Assembly: GCA_021404565.1 (NCBI GenBank)
Contig: JAAWWF010000017.1
Coordinates: 1 to 64,000, forward strand
DNA from: Roseivirga sp.
GTDB taxonomy: Bacteria; Bacteroidota; Bacteroidia; Cytophagales; Cyclobacteriaceae
Length of the DNA: 64,000 nt
Reading direction: 5' to 3'
How positions within the stretch are numbered: position 1 is the stretch's first letter; every line of letters begins with the position of its first letter. This document shows, piece after piece, positions 16,061-24,231 of this stretch. A program made the translations under genes and the position numbers. The notes under the pieces were generated by a model. It saw only the letters and a list, made by a program, of their open reading frames with translations, was not told the origin of the DNA and did not search any database.

Positions 16061-16091
16061 CATATTTTGTACTCTGCTTTTGGTACAAAAT

Positions 16092-17423
16092 ATGGCTTGC
16101 AAGCGATTTACATTAAGATTTTTGTTGTTGACACCACTAGTTTTGTGGTGCGCAACAGTGTGCGCTCAAAACCCTAGGCAGGCCTTTAACGAGAAATTTA
16201 ATAAAGCCCTTGATTTAGTGGCTGATGACCCGAAGAATGCTATAGATATTGGGTTTGAAGCCTACTACATAGCACGGGATTCAAGGGATTACTGGGCAAT
16301 GGCGATTGCAAGGGCTGGTATTGGTTATATTAGTTATGAAGTAGGTGATTATAAAGCATCTTATCAGAATTACGTTGATGCTCTTGAGTCTCTTGAAAAG
16401 GCAGATACGGTTGACCTGTCAAATAAGGTGATTATTCTGAATGAGCTTTCACTTATTCAATCGGACTTTAATAATCATGATGAGTCAATTCATTATAGTA
16501 AAGTGGCGCTAAGGGCTGCCAAGGAATACGTTAAAAAGTACCCTGATCATGCCAAAGAGAATGACCAATTGAGATGGTTGGTTGATATACCTTATTATAT
16601 GGCTATTGAATACCAGGCCAAAGGCGCACATCAAACGGCAGGTAAGCTACTGGTGGATCTATGGGAACAGGCAGAGGATAAAAATGATATAGTTACTTAT
16701 GCTCAGGTGTTGAATGAATTGGGGATTGCCAAAATGAATAATGCGGAATTCAAGGATGCACAAGAATATTTTGGTTTGGTTGTCTCAGGGCAAGGTGTTT
16801 TTGATGATGATAAATCAGTAGCATATCATAATCTTGCTTATACCTATATGAGACAAGGAAACTTGGATAAGGCTGAGAGTTATTACTTAATTGGTCTTGA
16901 CATGGCCAAAAATTTGGAGGATGATCTTTCTCAATTTATTACTTATCAAGATTTAGGTGAGTTGGAGCACATTAGGGGAAACAGTGAAAAGGCGATAGAA
17001 TATTGGGAAACAGGGTTGAGTGTGTATGATCAATTGAATGGAGATCCAGAGCTATATAGTGTATATAATTGGCTCCAGTTGGCGTACATGGATATCGATG
17101 TTGAAAAGGCAAAAGAGTTTAATAAAACTTACGCTCAACACAATAGCTTTTACGTACAGAATCAAGCTTTTCAACGTGAAGAGGAGGCGCAAAATCGTGA
17201 GGAACTTATTCGTTATATTGATGAACAAAGGCAAAACCGGGTCGATGCGGAGCAAAGAAATCAATTTATCCAACAATTCTGGCCCGTCTTTTTGGGCGTA
17301 GCTTTGCTGGTAATCTTCTCCATCATCATGGGGATTCGTTACTATAGAGCACTTCGTGCCAATAGAGGACTGGCTCAGGCACAGCTCAATACCCAGGCTG
17401 CGGGGGCTCCTGTCGAAGACTAA
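16092..17423 (+). CDS. Membrane-anchored periplasmic TPR protein (cassette 2)
   Basis: Close paralogue of the 14167-15513 product. ATG 16092 gives MACKRFTLRFLLLTPLVLWCATVCAQ, a clean signal peptide; the longer frame from TTG 16041 would begin inside the terminator. TPR-like repeats cover residues 30-350. Then come the conserved AYMDID(V/I)EKAK..N and NREELIRYIDEQRQNR segments, and a membrane helix nearly identical to copy 1 (QFWPVFLGVALLV). The cytoplasmic tail is short with no output domain. The 5' two thirds are AT-rich. It converges on an HTH gene 23 bp away. Confidence 0.8.
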   Translation: MACKRFTLRFLLLTPLVLWCATVCAQNPRQAFNEKFNKALDLVADDPKNAIDIGFEAYYIARDSRDYWAMAIARAGIGYISYEVGDYKASYQNYVDALESLEKADTVDLSNKVIILNELSLIQSDFNNHDESIHYSKVALRAAKEYVKKYPDHAKENDQLRWLVDIPYYMAIEYQAKGAHQTAGKLLVDLWEQAEDKNDIVTYAQVLNELGIAKMNNAEFKDAQEYFGLVVSGQGVFDDDKSVAYHNLAYTYMRQGNLDKAESYYLIGLDMAKNLEDDLSQFITYQDLGELEHIRGNSEKAIEYWETGLSVYDQLNGDPELYSVYNWLQLAYMDIDVEKAKEFNKTYAQHNSFYVQNQAFQREEEAQNREELIRYIDEQRQNRVDAEQRNQFIQQFWPVFLGVALLVIFSIIMGIRYYRALRANRGLAQAQLNTQAAGAPVED

Positions 17424-17446
17424 TAATATCACTCACTTTCTTAAGA

Positions 17447-17770
17447 TTACTCCTTATCCAGTTCCTGGTTGAGTCTTTCTATTATTTGTCGCAATCTGAT
17501 GTTTTTTCTGTGTAGTCGGTGGTGATCTGAATTGGGGTCTCTCAATCTGGGAGTTTTGCCATGTAGAAACCAATCGGGATTTACCTGTGGGTGGGTTTTT
17601 AAGATGCCTACAATCACTTTCCAGGAAGGAAATGCACCTCGGTTAAGAATCTGGGTAAAAGTCGCAGGGGCAATCCCTAAAGCATCCGCCAGGCGCTTAG
17701 GGTGACCATTGTAAAATTCATCTATTATCCACCGGATTCTTTCAGCCGGATGGTGATTGAGGCTCATCAT
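17447..17770 (-). CDS. Small HTH (Xre/phage-repressor-like) regulator
   Basis: 107-aa cytoplasmic protein. Residues 9-70 form a helix-turn-helix unit with GHPKRLADALGIAPATFTQILN. The following LKTHPQVNPDWFLHGKTP matches the INPDWLLtGkG-type signature found after the HTH of many Bacteroidota repressors. The C-terminal 35 residues are a basic/acidic coiled coil (HRKNIRLRQIIERLNQELDKE), likely for dimerisation. It is convergent with TPR gene 2 and is the nearest soluble regulator to the cassettes. Target unknown. Confidence 0.75.
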   Translation of the reverse strand: MMSLNHHPAERIRWIIDEFYNGHPKRLADALGIAPATFTQILNRGAFPSWKVIVGILKTHPQVNPDWFLHGKTPRLRDPNSDHHRLHRKNIRLRQIIERLNQELDKE

Positions 17771-18097
17771 TACTAAGATATAGTTTTATAAGGAAGCTCT
17801 TACCTTTTTCCTTATGAATTACTAAAATAAATTCAAACGCTTTATATTGTAATTATTCAGAATAACGGAATAATTAATAAGAATATAAAATATTAATCGC
17901 TGATAAAAGTAATTATTTAAGACCTAACGAACGTTTGGGAGTTTTTGTAATTGTATTAGTATTTGAAATCTAAAGTTATTGCCTGCTGGTTGTGTTTTTG
18001 TGAGCAATTGGAAGAGCCTTGACAAAGACTTTCAGAGGAGGATGAATAAAAAAAAGACCGACTCAGATACTTCTGAGACGGCCTCTTTTTGTTTTTG
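17771..18097. other. AT-rich gap before tRNA-His
   Basis: No gene. The part nearest the HTH gene is very AT-rich and probably contains its promoter. The right end holds the tRNA terminator at 18048-18085. Confidence 0.5.
18048..18085 (-). terminator. Terminator downstream of tRNA-His
   Basis: On the minus strand the imperfect stem GAGGCCGTCTCAG / CTGAGTCGGTC with loop AAGTAT is followed by about eight T. Confidence 0.75.
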
Positions 18098-18171
18098 GGT
18101 GAAAGACCGGATTCGAACCGGCGACCTCCTGAACCACAATCAGGCGTTCTAACCAACTGAACTACAATCAC
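18098..18171 (-). tRNA. tRNA-His (anticodon GTG)
   Basis: The cloverleaf is clear on the minus strand: D stem GTTC/GAAC, anticodon stem CCTGA/TCAGG around loop TTGTGGT, T arm GCCGG-TTCGAAT-CCGGT. The G before position 1 and C at position 73 suit the His-specific G-1:C73 pair. The acceptor stem GTGATTG / CTTTCAC has two adjacent T-T oppositions (positions 5-68 and 6-67), which is unusual. CCA is not fully encoded. The anticodon assignment is firm. Confidence 0.88.
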
Positions 18172-18304
18172 CATAAGCGGTTTTCTTAGCTTTAACTCAT
18201 AGAAATGAGATAAATTCCGTCCACCGTTTGTTGTTGGGAGTGCAAATGTAAAGCAAAGCCCTGAATTTACAAATACCTGTTTTTAGAAATTTTCACCAAA
18301 GATC

Positions 18305-19642
18305 TCAGCGATCAAAAGCGAGGCGCTGGCCGGTAGTGCCTTCTATGAGTTTACCCGCCTCATATACCAGGTTGCCGGAGACAAGCGTGTGGGTAACTTT
18401 AGATTTGAATTGGTGGCCTTCAAAGGGAGACCAGCCGCATTTGGATAGTACATTGCTTTTGCTTACCTCCCAGGGGCTTTGCAGGTTTACAATGGCCAGA
18501 TCGGCATGATAGCCTTCGCGCAGGTAGCCGCGTCTGTCAATTTCGAAGAGCGTGGATACAGCATGTGCAGATTTCTCTACAATCCGTTCGAGGCTGATTT
18601 TACCGTCATGGTACATGTCCAGCAAAGCAGGCAGGCAGTGCTGGACCAGAGGCCCTCCTGAAGGAGCTTTAAAATAGGAGTTCTGTTTTTCTGCCAAAGT
18701 GTGTGGCGCATGGTCCGTGGCAATCACATCAATGTTATTGTTGAGCACACCCTGAAGAATCTGGTCACGGTCGTTTGCTGTTTTAACAGCCGGGTTCCAT
18801 TTGATAAAAGTGCCTTTCTCCGCATAGTCGTCATCCGAAAACCAAAGGTGATGAACACAGGCTTCTGAGGTGATCTTTTTATCCTTTAGTGGGATGTTGC
18901 TATCGAAGAGGCCTACCTCCTTACCAGTAGAGATATGCAGAATGTGGAGTCTCGCACCTTTCTTTCTGGCCAGGTCTACGGCAAAAGAGGAGGAAGCATA
19001 ACAGGCAGCTTCATCACGAATTACGGGATGCATAGCAATGGGTACCTCTTCACCATATTGTGCACGGGCCTTTTCGGTATTGGCTCTGATAATATCTTCC
19101 GATTCGCAATGTGTGGCAATGAGTGTAGGAGAATTCGCGAAAATGCCTTCCAGTGTAGCCTGGTTGTCTACCAGCATATTGCCGGTAGAAGATCCCATAA
19201 AGACTTTGACACCACAAATAGTTTTTGGATCAGTTTTCAGCACCTCGTCCAAATTGTCGTTGGAGGCTCCCATATAGAAGGAGTAATTGGCCAGGCTGTT
19301 TTTGGCAGCAATATCATATTTGTCCTGAAGCAACTCCTGTGTCAGCGTATTAGGCACGGTATTAGGCATTTCCATAAAGGAGGTAATTCCCCCGGCTACT
19401 GCTGCCCGCGACTCTGTATAGATTTCTGCTTTATGGGTAAGGCCTGGTTCACGAAAATGCACCTGGTCGTCTATTAATCCTGGTAGAATATGTAAGCCCG
19501 AAGCATCGATAATCTGGTCTGCCGAGAGATGGGAAAGGTCCTTGTCGATTTTGTCAATCAGGCCGTCTTTGATCAGAATATCTGACTCAAAAATCCTGTT
19601 TTCGTTTACCAATGTGCCGTTCAATATGAGGGTAGATGCCAT
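18305..19642 (-). CDS. pyrC: Dihydroorotase (class I-like amidohydrolase)
   Basis: Zn-dependent amidohydrolase that closes carbamoyl-aspartate to dihydroorotate in pyrimidine synthesis. Seen: DGLHILPGLIDDQVHFREPG-type metal site near residue 55-70 (DDQVHFREPG, with Gln before VHFR), the carboxylated-lysine region GVKVFMGSSTGNML, HCE, HILHISTG and ATDHAPHT. This pattern is the Bacteroidota dihydroorotase. The longer frame to 19696 would add 18 unconserved residues; MASTLILNGT at 19642 fits better. It is divergent from the helicase gene. Confidence 0.86.
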   Translation of the reverse strand: MASTLILNGTLVNENRIFESDILIKDGLIDKIDKDLSHLSADQIIDASGLHILPGLIDDQVHFREPGLTHKAEIYTESRAAVAGGITSFMEMPNTVPNTLTQELLQDKYDIAAKNSLANYSFYMGASNDNLDEVLKTDPKTICGVKVFMGSSTGNMLVDNQATLEGIFANSPTLIATHCESEDIIRANTEKARAQYGEEVPIAMHPVIRDEAACYASSSFAVDLARKKGARLHILHISTGKEVGLFDSNIPLKDKKITSEACVHHLWFSDDDYAEKGTFIKWNPAVKTANDRDQILQGVLNNNIDVIATDHAPHTLAEKQNSYFKAPSGGPLVQHCLPALLDMYHDGKISLERIVEKSAHAVSTLFEIDRRGYLREGYHADLAIVNLQSPWEVSKSNVLSKCGWSPFEGHQFKSKVTHTLVSGNLVYEAGKLIEGTTGQRLAFDR

Positions 19643-19693
19643 GCGAAATTTTATTTTGTAAGAGGGGTTCGCGTTATTGCGAAATATTCCCCG

Positions 19694-19701
19694 CAAAAGT
19701 A
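19694..19701 (-). promoter_or_regulatory. -7 element before pyrC
   Basis: On the minus strand TACTTTTG fits TAnnTTTG and lies 52 bp before the chosen pyrC start, which supports trimming the longer frame. A -33 element is not evident. Confidence 0.35.
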
Positions 19702-19725
19702 AAAACTAATTGCATCCGGTACATT

Positions 19726-21039
19726 ATGGCAACAGAAAAGCTTTCCTTCGAAGACCTGAAACTGAGCCGTCAGTTTCTTAATGCCATAGATGACCTGGGC
19801 TATACCGACCCGACACCCATTCAACAGAAGGCAATACCCAGGGGCCTGGCCGGTCATGACCTGCTGGGGATTGCTCAGACAGGTACAGGCAAGACTGCCG
19901 CATTTGTGTTGCCCATTCTAATGAAAATCAAATATGCTCAGGGTGAAAATCCGCGGGCCTTGATTATGGCACCTACCCGTGAGTTGGTAATGCAGATCAA
20001 AACCAATCTGGACGGACTCTCGACCTATACAGATTTGAGAGTGGTGGCACTTTATGGTGGACTTGGACCGAAGCAGCAGATAGAGGAGCTGGAAAAAGGG
20101 GTGGATATCATTGTCAGTACACCAGGTCGTTTTCTCGATATCTATAAGAAAGGTGTGATTGTGACTAAGCAAATCAAAACCCTGGTGCTGGATGAGGCAG
20201 ACAAGATGATGGATATGGGCTTTATGCCTCAGATCAAGAGTATGCTCGAGATAATGCCAAGGAAGCGCCAGAATATGCTCTTTTCGGCTACCATGCCAGA
20301 TAAAGTGGTAAAACTGACGGAAGAGTTTCTGGAGTTTCCGGAAAGAGTAGAAGTGGCCCCTCAGGCGACTACGGTAGATGCTATCGATCAGGCACTCTAT
20401 GAGGTGCCTAACATGAAAACCAAGATTAACCTGCTGGAACACCTGTTCCATGACCTGAGGCTGAATCGAGTGATTGTTTTTGTGAAGACTAAAACGAATG
20501 CAGATAATGTGGCTCGTTTTCTCGATAGGAAAGAGCTGGGGCCGGTAAGGGTGATTCACGCCAACAAGGGACAGAACTCCCGCATCAATGCCATGGAAGA
20601 CTTCAAGTCAGGAGAGGTGAGGGTGTTGGTTTCTACCGATGTAACTGCCCGGGGCATGGATATCAGCATGGTGAGTCATGTGATTAATTTTGATGTGCCG
20701 CTGATTTATGAAGATTATGTGCACAGGATTGGTCGGACTGGACGGGCCAATAACACCGGGGTGGCGATTACCTTTGCCAATGAGGCGGAAATGATTCATG
20801 TAGGACGTATTGAGGAGATCATTCGTAAGCCTATTCCGAGGAAAGAAATGCCGGAAAAAGTAGTGGTTGAAAAAACTCCTTTTGAAGAGAAGCAACTAAT
20901 TGCCCGGGAAATCGATCTGATCAAGAGAAAAGAGAATCCTGATTTCAAAGGAGCATTTCACGAGAAGAAGCGAAACATGGATAAAAAGCGCAAGTTCACC
21001 CCTCCACGAGGAAAGAACAAGCGCAAGGGAAGACGCTAA
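19726..21039 (+). CDS. DEAD-box RNA helicase (RhlE-like)
   Basis: ATP-dependent RNA helicase for ribosome assembly or mRNA turnover. Motifs in order: Q motif (GYTDPTPIQQKAIP), motif I AQTGTGKT, PTREL, DEAD (VLDEADKMMDMGF), SAT (FSATMP) and HRIGRTGR. The C-terminal tail is Lys/Arg-rich (KKRKFTPPRGKNKRKGRR), as expected for RNA binding. MATEKLSFED at 19726 is the start; the frame extends upstream to 19636 but those residues overlap the pyrC start region and look non-coding. 437 aa. Confidence 0.93.
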   Translation: MATEKLSFEDLKLSRQFLNAIDDLGYTDPTPIQQKAIPRGLAGHDLLGIAQTGTGKTAAFVLPILMKIKYAQGENPRALIMAPTRELVMQIKTNLDGLSTYTDLRVVALYGGLGPKQQIEELEKGVDIIVSTPGRFLDIYKKGVIVTKQIKTLVLDEADKMMDMGFMPQIKSMLEIMPRKRQNMLFSATMPDKVVKLTEEFLEFPERVEVAPQATTVDAIDQALYEVPNMKTKINLLEHLFHDLRLNRVIVFVKTKTNADNVARFLDRKELGPVRVIHANKGQNSRINAMEDFKSGEVRVLVSTDVTARGMDISMVSHVINFDVPLIYEDYVHRIGRTGRANNTGVAITFANEAEMIHVGRIEEIIRKPIPRKEMPEKVVVEKTPFEEKQLIAREIDLIKRKENPDFKGAFHEKKRNMDKKRKFTPPRGKNKRKGRR

Positions 21040-21124
21040 TTCCCTTTCTGGTTTGATTTTGCTAACTTGAGGTGTATTGATGCTATCAATCAGGTCACTT
21101 TTTAATTAACAAAACTCAAAAACC

Positions 21125-22024
21125 ATGAAGACACAACACTACAGATTTACTTTGCTGCTGCTGGCAGCTTTCTTTATTACCAACCTTTCTTTTGCCCAGC
21201 GCGATCGCGATGAAGATAAGGGAGATGAATTCCATCTGGACAAAGTTTACGAGATGAGTGCCACGGGTACGCTCAACCTGAATACCGAAGATGCCGATGT
21301 GCGTATTGTGGGAAGTAACCGCAGTGATGTACATGTGAAAATTGACAGGGTAGTCACCAGTCGCGGTGTTTCCAGCAGATCCCGAAGCTTCGATGTAGAT
21401 GTTGAGAACAGAAACGGAGACCTGTTTATCAGGGAGAACAAGGGCCGCAGCCGGGGCTTTATTGGCGTGGGTTATTTCCGTACCGACTATGACATCCTTA
21501 TCGAATTGCCAGAAGGTGCCTCGCTTAACGTAAGGGGAGAGGATGACGACTACTATGTAAAGAATGTAAATGGTACCATAGAAATGGAAACCGAAGATGG
21601 GGACATTGAACTGGTAGATTGCAATGGCGATGATTTCGAATTTATACTGGAAGACGGAGACCTGAAACTGGATGGAGGTAAAGGGAAATTTTATGCCCGC
21701 CTGGATGATGGAGATATTGATATGGTGAACGGAGCTTTTGACAATGTGGAGATTCAGGTAGAGGATGGCAGTGTGACCATGGAAACAGGAATCGTTGATA
21801 ATGGGATCTATGATATCAGGGCTGATGACGCCAGGATAGATTTTGTGGTTTTATCTGGTGGCGGTGACTTCCGAGTGACCAAAGATGATGGTCGCGTAAG
21901 GGCTACTTCAGACTTTGAAACCATCAGGGAAAACGACTATCGCTCAGAGCTGAAATTAGCAGGAGGAAAGGCCGATGTACAAATAAGAACCAATGACGGG
22001 AGTGTGAGACTTTCGAAAAGATAA
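21125..22024 (+). CDS. Secreted beta-solenoid protein, DUF4097/GIN-domain-like
   Basis: A signal peptide (first 24 residues, ending SFAQ) directs export. The mature protein is built of roughly 20-residue strands carrying an E/D-D-G-D/S turn (TEDGDIELV, LEDGDLKLD, LDDGDIDMV, VEDGSVTME, KDDGRVRA, NDGSVRL). This predicts a beta-solenoid like DUF4097 and head-GIN proteins of Bacteroidota. It is highly acidic, so calcium binding is possible. Role unknown. A terminator follows and runs into the end of the convergent DUF1835 gene. Confidence 0.78.
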   Translation: MKTQHYRFTLLLLAAFFITNLSFAQRDRDEDKGDEFHLDKVYEMSATGTLNLNTEDADVRIVGSNRSDVHVKIDRVVTSRGVSSRSRSFDVDVENRNGDLFIRENKGRSRGFIGVGYFRTDYDILIELPEGASLNVRGEDDDYYVKNVNGTIEMETEDGDIELVDCNGDDFEFILEDGDLKLDGGKGKFYARLDDGDIDMVNGAFDNVEIQVEDGSVTMETGIVDNGIYDIRADDARIDFVVLSGGGDFRVTKDDGRVRATSDFETIRENDYRSELKLAGGKADVQIRTNDGSVRLSKR

Positions 22025-22100
22025 TTGCTGTATAGACATTGTTTTTATGTGTAATTATTGCTAATTAGCATTAACAACTAAAACTATTAACTATACTATT

Positions 22101-22138
22101 AATGAGCTAATCTCGTCCAGAGGCTAGCTCATTTTTTT
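22101..22138 (+). terminator. Terminator overlapping the convergent stop codon
   Basis: The stem AATGAGCTA / TAGCTCATT is followed by seven T. It includes the stop codon of the leftward DUF1835 gene (22107-22109), so the two converging genes share these bases. Confidence 0.7.
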
Positions 22139-23039
22139 GTGTATCCCACTGCCAGTCAGCTACTTGGGTGCCTCCCAGAAAGTAATCTCTATCGATTGAT
22201 CTTACCGGGGTATTATTAGCCAATAAGTCTTTGAAACCGGGTTTCAGATCTATCTGAGGTGTTTTTGTAAGAAGGGGGTCCAACCTGTCGAGTACCTGAA
22301 AAAACTGTAAATCACCAAAGCCGTAATGCTCCTGCCAACGCAGCAGGTTGCCGACTATTTGCCTTTCTTTCTGTACACCTGAGGTGATAAGGTTCACTAT
22401 TTTTTGCTCTATTTCAGTCAGCCCGGTTTGCGCTGAAGGGAATCTTCTGAAATGGCTTTGTAAGGCCGCAGACAAATAGGGGAATTCATTGGAGGGTAGT
22501 AGGGTATAGGTTTCGAGGTCAGTCGGGTCGGGGGAGCACCATGCTTCATAAACATCCGTTGCGAATGAGAAATCGGCCGTACCCATAATACGTCTTCTGC
22601 TAAAAAGGTGAGGGTATTGCTCCGGGGGGAGTTCGCCCAGTCCTACCAGCTTTTCGTAGCCTTCTTCTCTACCAACACAGATAAGGGATACTTTGGTATC
22701 CCCTCGTTCTTGCTGGTTAAACCAATGAAGAATAGCGAGCATATTAATCTGGCAGAACAGATCATATTCAAACCAAAGCACTACCTCTTTATAATCAGCG
22801 AAGGCTGTAATTTTCTCAAACTCCATTTGTGCCTTTTCTCTGAACTCCTGCTCACTAACTTCGAAGGCATTCGACATATAAGCCGCCCTGGTATCCCAAA
22901 AGGCAGTACTTCCTACATCCATAACCGTAGGGCCATCGCTGAGCACATCCCGCCACACGCATAAGTCTCCTGAAATGTCCGTTTGCTCTATGATTTGTCG
23001 GGTACTGTCCCCATTCAGGATATGTAAAATGTCGCTCAT
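22107..23039 (-). CDS. DUF1835 domain protein
   Basis: Cytoplasmic protein of unknown function, 310 aa. The N-terminal DUF1835 unit is seen in HILNGDSTRQIIEQTDISGDLCVWRDVLSDGP (residues 6-37) and in EVVLWFEYDLFCQINMLAILHWF. A C-terminal winged-helix-like part (LTEIEQKIVNLITSGVQKERQIVGNLL) is plausible. The family is often linked with sigma-factor or stress loci, but nothing nearby supports a role here. It is divergent from the AraC-type regulator, 102 bp apart. Confidence 0.85.
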   Translation of the reverse strand: MSDILHILNGDSTRQIIEQTDISGDLCVWRDVLSDGPTVMDVGSTAFWDTRAAYMSNAFEVSEQEFREKAQMEFEKITAFADYKEVVLWFEYDLFCQINMLAILHWFNQQERGDTKVSLICVGREEGYEKLVGLGELPPEQYPHLFSRRRIMGTADFSFATDVYEAWCSPDPTDLETYTLLPSNEFPYLSAALQSHFRRFPSAQTGLTEIEQKIVNLITSGVQKERQIVGNLLRWQEHYGFGDLQFFQVLDRLDPLLTKTPQIDLKPGFKDLLANNTPVRSIDRDYFLGGTQVADWQWDTQKNELASGRD

Positions 23040-23141
23040 TGCTTAACTGAAGAATTGAATCTACAAGGTATAATTGCTTTCCATTGTTTTCAAACCATAG
23101 GTACAAATCGTCTTTAAATTGAAGAGTCAATCCTATAGGCT

Positions 23142-24137
23142 ATGAACATCACTTTTCTACTTATCCTGGGCCTTTGGCTAAGCTTTGTATTCTTTTTTAA
23201 GAATGTGTTTGATGTCAAAACAAAGGGACAGCGAAAGTATATCTGGACTGTGCTCATAATCTGCCTCTTTGGTGTGTCCGCAATACTCTTTGAAGCTTTG
23301 AACCCTGCTTTGTTTCCGCATTATTCGTTTCTGGAATTTCCTTTGTACTTCGTGTTGCCCGTTTTGATGTTGAATCTTACTCAGGGGAATTCGCGGAATC
23401 AATTTGAGCTAAAGAGTTATGGGTACTTGCACCTTCTTCCTTCCCTTCTATGCTTTGTCATCCTGTTACCCGTCTATGCTATGGATGGCGCACCCAAACT
23501 TGAGATGGCAATCGACCCTCTGTTTATATTTTCATTTTTGAAATGGTTGATGGTCTTACAGGCTGGGTGCTACTGGCTGCTGCAGCTTCACAGCTTGGAT
23601 TTGTTCCACAAAAAAATAAACTGGAGTGATAGCCGATGGCGACTGACCTTAGGGCTTGGCTTTTTCTTCTTTTTGCTTCTCACAGGTCGGTTAGTTTCAG
23701 ACTACCGGCTACTGATTGAGGCCCTTGCTTTGGGAGGTTTGAGTGTGTTTGTCTGGTTCTATAAAAAAGAGAAGTTTGAGGTGAAGAGCTCCCCGACTTT
23801 GTCTGGCGAGCAGGAAATTGTTGAGTTGATTGAACAAGCTATGGTAGAGAAGAAAATCTACCTTCGAGGTGACCTGAATCTACCAAAACTGGCCGAGGCA
23901 TTACAGTTGAGCACGCATAAGGTATCTCATGCTATAAACAGTGCTATGGCTACCGGGTACAGCGACTATGTAAACAAATACAGGGTAGAAGAGGTCATCA
24001 GATTGCTAAGGAATAATACCCATGAGCAATACACCCTGGAGGCCATATCCCGAATGGCGGGCTTTCGGTCACTGACTACTTTCAATGTGGCTTTTAAAAA
24101 ACAGACAGGCCTGACTCCCAAACAGTTCAAAGTTTGA
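23142..24137 (+). CDS. AraC-family regulator with N-terminal membrane domain
   Basis: The first 205 residues form about six or seven membrane helices. The C-terminal 105 residues are an AraC-type double HTH (LPKLAEALQLSTHKVSHAINSAMATGYSDYVNKYRVEEVIRLL, then LEAISRMAGFRSLTTFNVAFKKQTGLTPKQFK). Such membrane-bound AraC proteins are common in Bacteroidota and sense unknown signals. It precedes the secreted metalloprotease gene by 94 bp on the same strand and might regulate it (inference). Confidence 0.88.
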   Translation: MNITFLLILGLWLSFVFFFKNVFDVKTKGQRKYIWTVLIICLFGVSAILFEALNPALFPHYSFLEFPLYFVLPVLMLNLTQGNSRNQFELKSYGYLHLLPSLLCFVILLPVYAMDGAPKLEMAIDPLFIFSFLKWLMVLQAGCYWLLQLHSLDLFHKKINWSDSRWRLTLGLGFFFFLLLTGRLVSDYRLLIEALALGGLSVFVWFYKKEKFEVKSSPTLSGEQEIVELIEQAMVEKKIYLRGDLNLPKLAEALQLSTHKVSHAINSAMATGYSDYVNKYRVEEVIRLLRNNTHEQYTLEAISRMAGFRSLTTFNVAFKKQTGLTPKQFKV

Positions 24138-24231
24138 CGGAATTATAAAATCGGCTAAATATGGCTGTTACAAGCTGGTTTTAGTTGCGGAGCCTGATCG
24201 ATCTTAGTCGTGAAAATCAAATGTCAACACG

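Noticed and set aside
16041-16091. TTG 16041 as start of TPR gene 2
   Set aside because: It lies in the terminator loop; ATG 16092 gives a clean signal peptide.
17956-18174. 72-codon frame across the tRNA-His gene
   Set aside because: Its middle, DCGSGGRRFESG, is the usual translation of a tRNA body; it is not a protein gene.
18935-20559. Long antisense frames over pyrC and the helicase gene
   Set aside because: They are shadows of the real genes; the sense proteins are full-length and have intact motifs.
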